Source of the DNA: Methanosarcinales archaeon
GTDB taxonomy: Archaea; Halobacteriota; Methanosarcinia; Methanosarcinales; Methanocomedenaceae
DNA length: 16,702 nucleotides
Assembly: GCA_030638625.1 (NCBI GenBank)
Contig: DAOWEE010000240.1
Span: 1 to 16,702, forward strand
Direction of reading: 5' to 3'
Part shown: one piece after another, positions 15,069 through 16,702 of the stretch
Numbering within the stretch: the stretch's first letter is position 1
Layout: each line of letters starts with the position of its first letter
The notes under the pieces: model-generated
The model's input: only the letters and a program-made list of their open reading frames with translations
Databases searched by the model: none
What the model was told of the DNA's origin: nothing
Made by a program: the position numbers and the translations under genes

Positions 15069-15803
15069 TCACGCCCTCCTTTGCAGCATACTGGCTGCGG
15101 CATTAACTGACAGGTTTATCGTTATCAGTATCAGCCCCAGTGCGATGGCGACTGATATGTCACCGCTGCTGGTCTCGGACGTGATGGCAGTGGTCAGCGT
15201 TCTGGTATAGGACAGCCCTTCTCCCATTGCCCCAACACTGCCCGTATATGCAATATTGCCGCCCACAATGAGAATGGCCCCCACCTCTGCGATGGCTCTC
15301 CCAAAACCTGCCAGTACAGATGTTACCATGCCGAATTTTGCTTCTTTTAGCACCACCACGGCAATGTCCCGATGGCTGCCTCCCAGGGTGTATGCATTCT
15401 CACGAATGGCAGGCGGAACCGCGTTTATCGCAGCCAGGGAGACGCCGGTGATGATGGGGGTGACCAGGATGTATTGCGCTATTATCATGGCTTTGGGTGT
15501 GAATATGAGTTTCAGAAATCCCAGTGGTCCTGCCGGCACCAGCATGATGAACACGAATAGTCCAACGAACACAGGCGGCAGGCCCATGCCAGTATTTATC
15601 AGGGTGAGCAGTGTCTGTTTGCCCCAGAACTCCCTGTGTGAAATGATGAATGAAAGGGGGATGGCAGTAAGTGCCGCCAGTAAGGTAGCAGTGCCTGATA
15701 CCTTCAATGATACCCCTGTTATGCTCAGGATATATGGATCAAGTCCTACAATCAGTTCTATTGCAGTGATAATCCCCTGGACAATAAATTCGGCACTGTT
15801 CAT
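15069..15803 (-). CDS. tupB: Tungstate ABC transporter, permease protein
   Basis: The 244-residue membrane protein has about five to six hydrophobic segments. Its cytoplasmic coupling (EAA) loop is at residues 135-151 (ENAYTLGGSHRDIAVVV), and the following GFGRAIAEVGAILIVGGN (166-183) is typical of the TupB family. It forms the channel as a dimer driven by TupC. It lies 3 nt after the tupA stop and 1 nt before the tupC start, so the three genes are tightly coupled. GGAG about 8 nt before the ATG is the ribosome binding site. Molybdate or vanadate permeases are related, but the partner binding protein points to tungstate. Confidence 0.9.
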   Translation of the reverse strand: MNSAEFIVQGIITAIELIVGLDPYILSITGVSLKVSGTATLLAALTAIPLSFIISHREFWGKQTLLTLINTGMGLPPVFVGLFVFIMLVPAGPLGFLKLIFTPKAMIIAQYILVTPIITGVSLAAINAVPPAIRENAYTLGGSHRDIAVVVLKEAKFGMVTSVLAGFGRAIAEVGAILIVGGNIAYTGSVGAMGEGLSYTRTLTTAITSETSSGDISVAIALGLILITINLSVNAAASMLQRRA

Positions 15804-15806
15804 GTA

Positions 15807-16658
15807 TCACACTCCGTCAACTACATCCACTGCAGGTATGAACAGAGGCTGGCCGTATTCTTCAGTGCCGTAGTCTCGTATGATATCCTGTACCTCGCCT
15901 GAGGTCAGGAATTCAATGTATTTCCTTGCCAGTTCATAGTTAACATCAGGGAACCTATCAGGATTGACTGCCATGACATGGTATGGGTTGTAAAGGAACT
16001 CCCTGTCGTTTTCAAAGAGTGCGATGAGTTCAACCTTATCCTTCATTGCCAGGTAGGTGCCCTTGTCCGATATGGTGTATCCCTGTTTGATATCTGCCGT
16101 CATGATGGTATCGCCCATGCCCTTACCCACTGACTGGTACCACACACCCTGCGGCATGATATTTGCTTCGTTCCACAGTCCCAGTTCCTTTTTGTGGGTG
16201 CCTGAGTTATCTCCCCTGGAAATGAATGGGGCCTGTACATCTGCAATTCTGATGAAGGCATCACTTGCAGACGTGGCTTGCTTCACATTGGCCGGGTCTG
16301 AGGCCGGGCCGATGATTACGAAATAGTTGTACATAACAAACTGGCGATTTGTGAAACTTCCCTGCTCCACCGCCTCCACTTCAGATGTCGGGGCATGGAC
16401 CAGCAATACATCGGCAGCACCCAGTTCACCAGTGGCAATGGCCTTGCCAGTACCCTGGCACAATGTCAGCACTGTGACATCATTTTCCTCTTCAAACTTT
16501 GCATTCAGTACGTCAAGCAGGCCGGTATCACAAGTGGAAGTGGTAGTGGAAAGGCTCAGTGTAGTAGAAGGAGTGTCTTCGACAGGTGGCTGGATGCACC
16601 CAGAAAAAAGTGCAACAATGAATATTACCAGCAGAATTTTTAGTTGCACCTTAACCAT
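15807..16658 (-). CDS. tupA: Tungstate ABC transporter, substrate-binding lipoprotein
   Basis: The 283-residue extracytoplasmic receptor captures tungstate for the TupBC channel. A lipoprotein signal ends at lipobox LFSGC with Cys21. The oxyanion-binding motif TTTST (38-42), followed by CDTGLLD, is the TupA signature, and GTGKAIATGE (69-78), VHAP (87-90) and SRGDNSGTH (147-155) are the other conserved ligand-site segments. TupA proteins usually have Tyr or another residue where Cys43 stands, and Cys67 lies next to the second motif. GAGGT about 8 nt before the ATG and a TATA-like element about 36 nt upstream show it heads the operon. Tungsten would serve enzymes such as formylmethanofuran dehydrogenase; that use is inferred. 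Confidence 0.93.
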   Translation of the reverse strand: MVKVQLKILLVIFIVALFSGCIQPPVEDTPSTTLSLSTTTSTCDTGLLDVLNAKFEEENDVTVLTLCQGTGKAIATGELGAADVLLVHAPTSEVEAVEQGSFTNRQFVMYNYFVIIGPASDPANVKQATSASDAFIRIADVQAPFISRGDNSGTHKKELGLWNEANIMPQGVWYQSVGKGMGDTIMTADIKQGYTISDKGTYLAMKDKVELIALFENDREFLYNPYHVMAVNPDRFPDVNYELARKYIEFLTSGEVQDIIRDYGTEEYGQPLFIPAVDVVDGV

Positions 16659-16690
16659 GTATCATACCTCTAAACGTAATGTAACCATAT

Positions 16691-16698
16691 CATATATC
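16691..16698 (-). promoter_or_regulatory. TATA-like element of the tupABC operon
   Basis: On the minus strand the sequence reads GATATATG, centred about 36 nt before the tupA ATG. Initiation about 25 nt downstream would leave a leader of roughly 12 nt that just contains GAGGT. The window ends here, so upstream regulatory sites are not visible. Confidence 0.4.
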
Positions 16699-16702
16699 TA
16701 CT

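Noticed and set aside
15256..15873. A 205-codon plus-strand frame opposite tupB
   Set aside because: It is antisense to a well-supported permease gene and its protein is unlike any domain, low-complexity in Met/Ser/Thr/Pro.

Overview
The window is archaeal chromosome, almost certainly from a methanogen-related euryarchaeon of the Methanosarcinales type; an ANME-2 or Methanoperedens-like lineage would also fit. The grounds are a split large RNA polymerase subunit (A' and A'' as separate genes), archaeal NusA made only of KH domains, L30e inside the polymerase operon, EF-2 with a diphthamide histidine, EF-1alpha in place of EF-Tu, and AT-rich TATA-like promoters. From memory, EF-2 and EF-1alpha read closest to Methanosarcina. 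No database search was possible, so the genus is open.

Positions 2-10415 (+) hold the conserved euryarchaeal transcription/translation cluster in its canonical order: rpoB' (3' end only), rpoA1, rpoA2, rpl30e, nusA, rpsL, rpsG, fusA, tuf, rpsJ. The first five genes abut or lie within about 40 nt of each other and look like one transcript. Short gaps before rpsL, fusA and tuf carry possible promoters. Hairpins with T-runs follow rpsG and tuf, and another follows rpsJ, so the cluster is probably several overlapping transcripts. All reading frames here look intact, with normal lengths and no inteins.

Positions 10416-14329 are accessory. A + strand gene at 10536-11000 encodes a protein whose N-terminus and C-terminal segment resemble the SecB export chaperone, which is unusual for an archaeon. 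It overlaps tail-to-tail with a minus-strand archaeal P-loop ATPase carrying a PD-(D/E)XK nuclease-like C-terminus. A perfect 12-bp palindrome lies between that gene's TATA box and its start codon. Next come a minus-strand ArsC-type arsenate reductase and a YqaA/DedA-like membrane protein. Last is a + strand AT-rich lipoprotein with a possible transglutaminase/cysteine-protease-like Cys-His-Asp/Glu set.

Positions 14330-16658 (minus) are a compact tungstate importer operon, tupA-tupB-tupC: a lipoprotein binding protein, a permease and an ATPase. It would supply tungsten for enzymes such as tungsten formylmethanofuran dehydrogenase and aldehyde oxidoreductases. A TATA-like promoter sits at the right edge of the window.

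I saw no tRNA, rRNA, CRISPR array or insertion sequence. The best candidates for something little described are the SecB-like protein, the lipoprotein, and the palindrome in front of the ATPase-nuclease gene. I see no clear multi-gene novel system.
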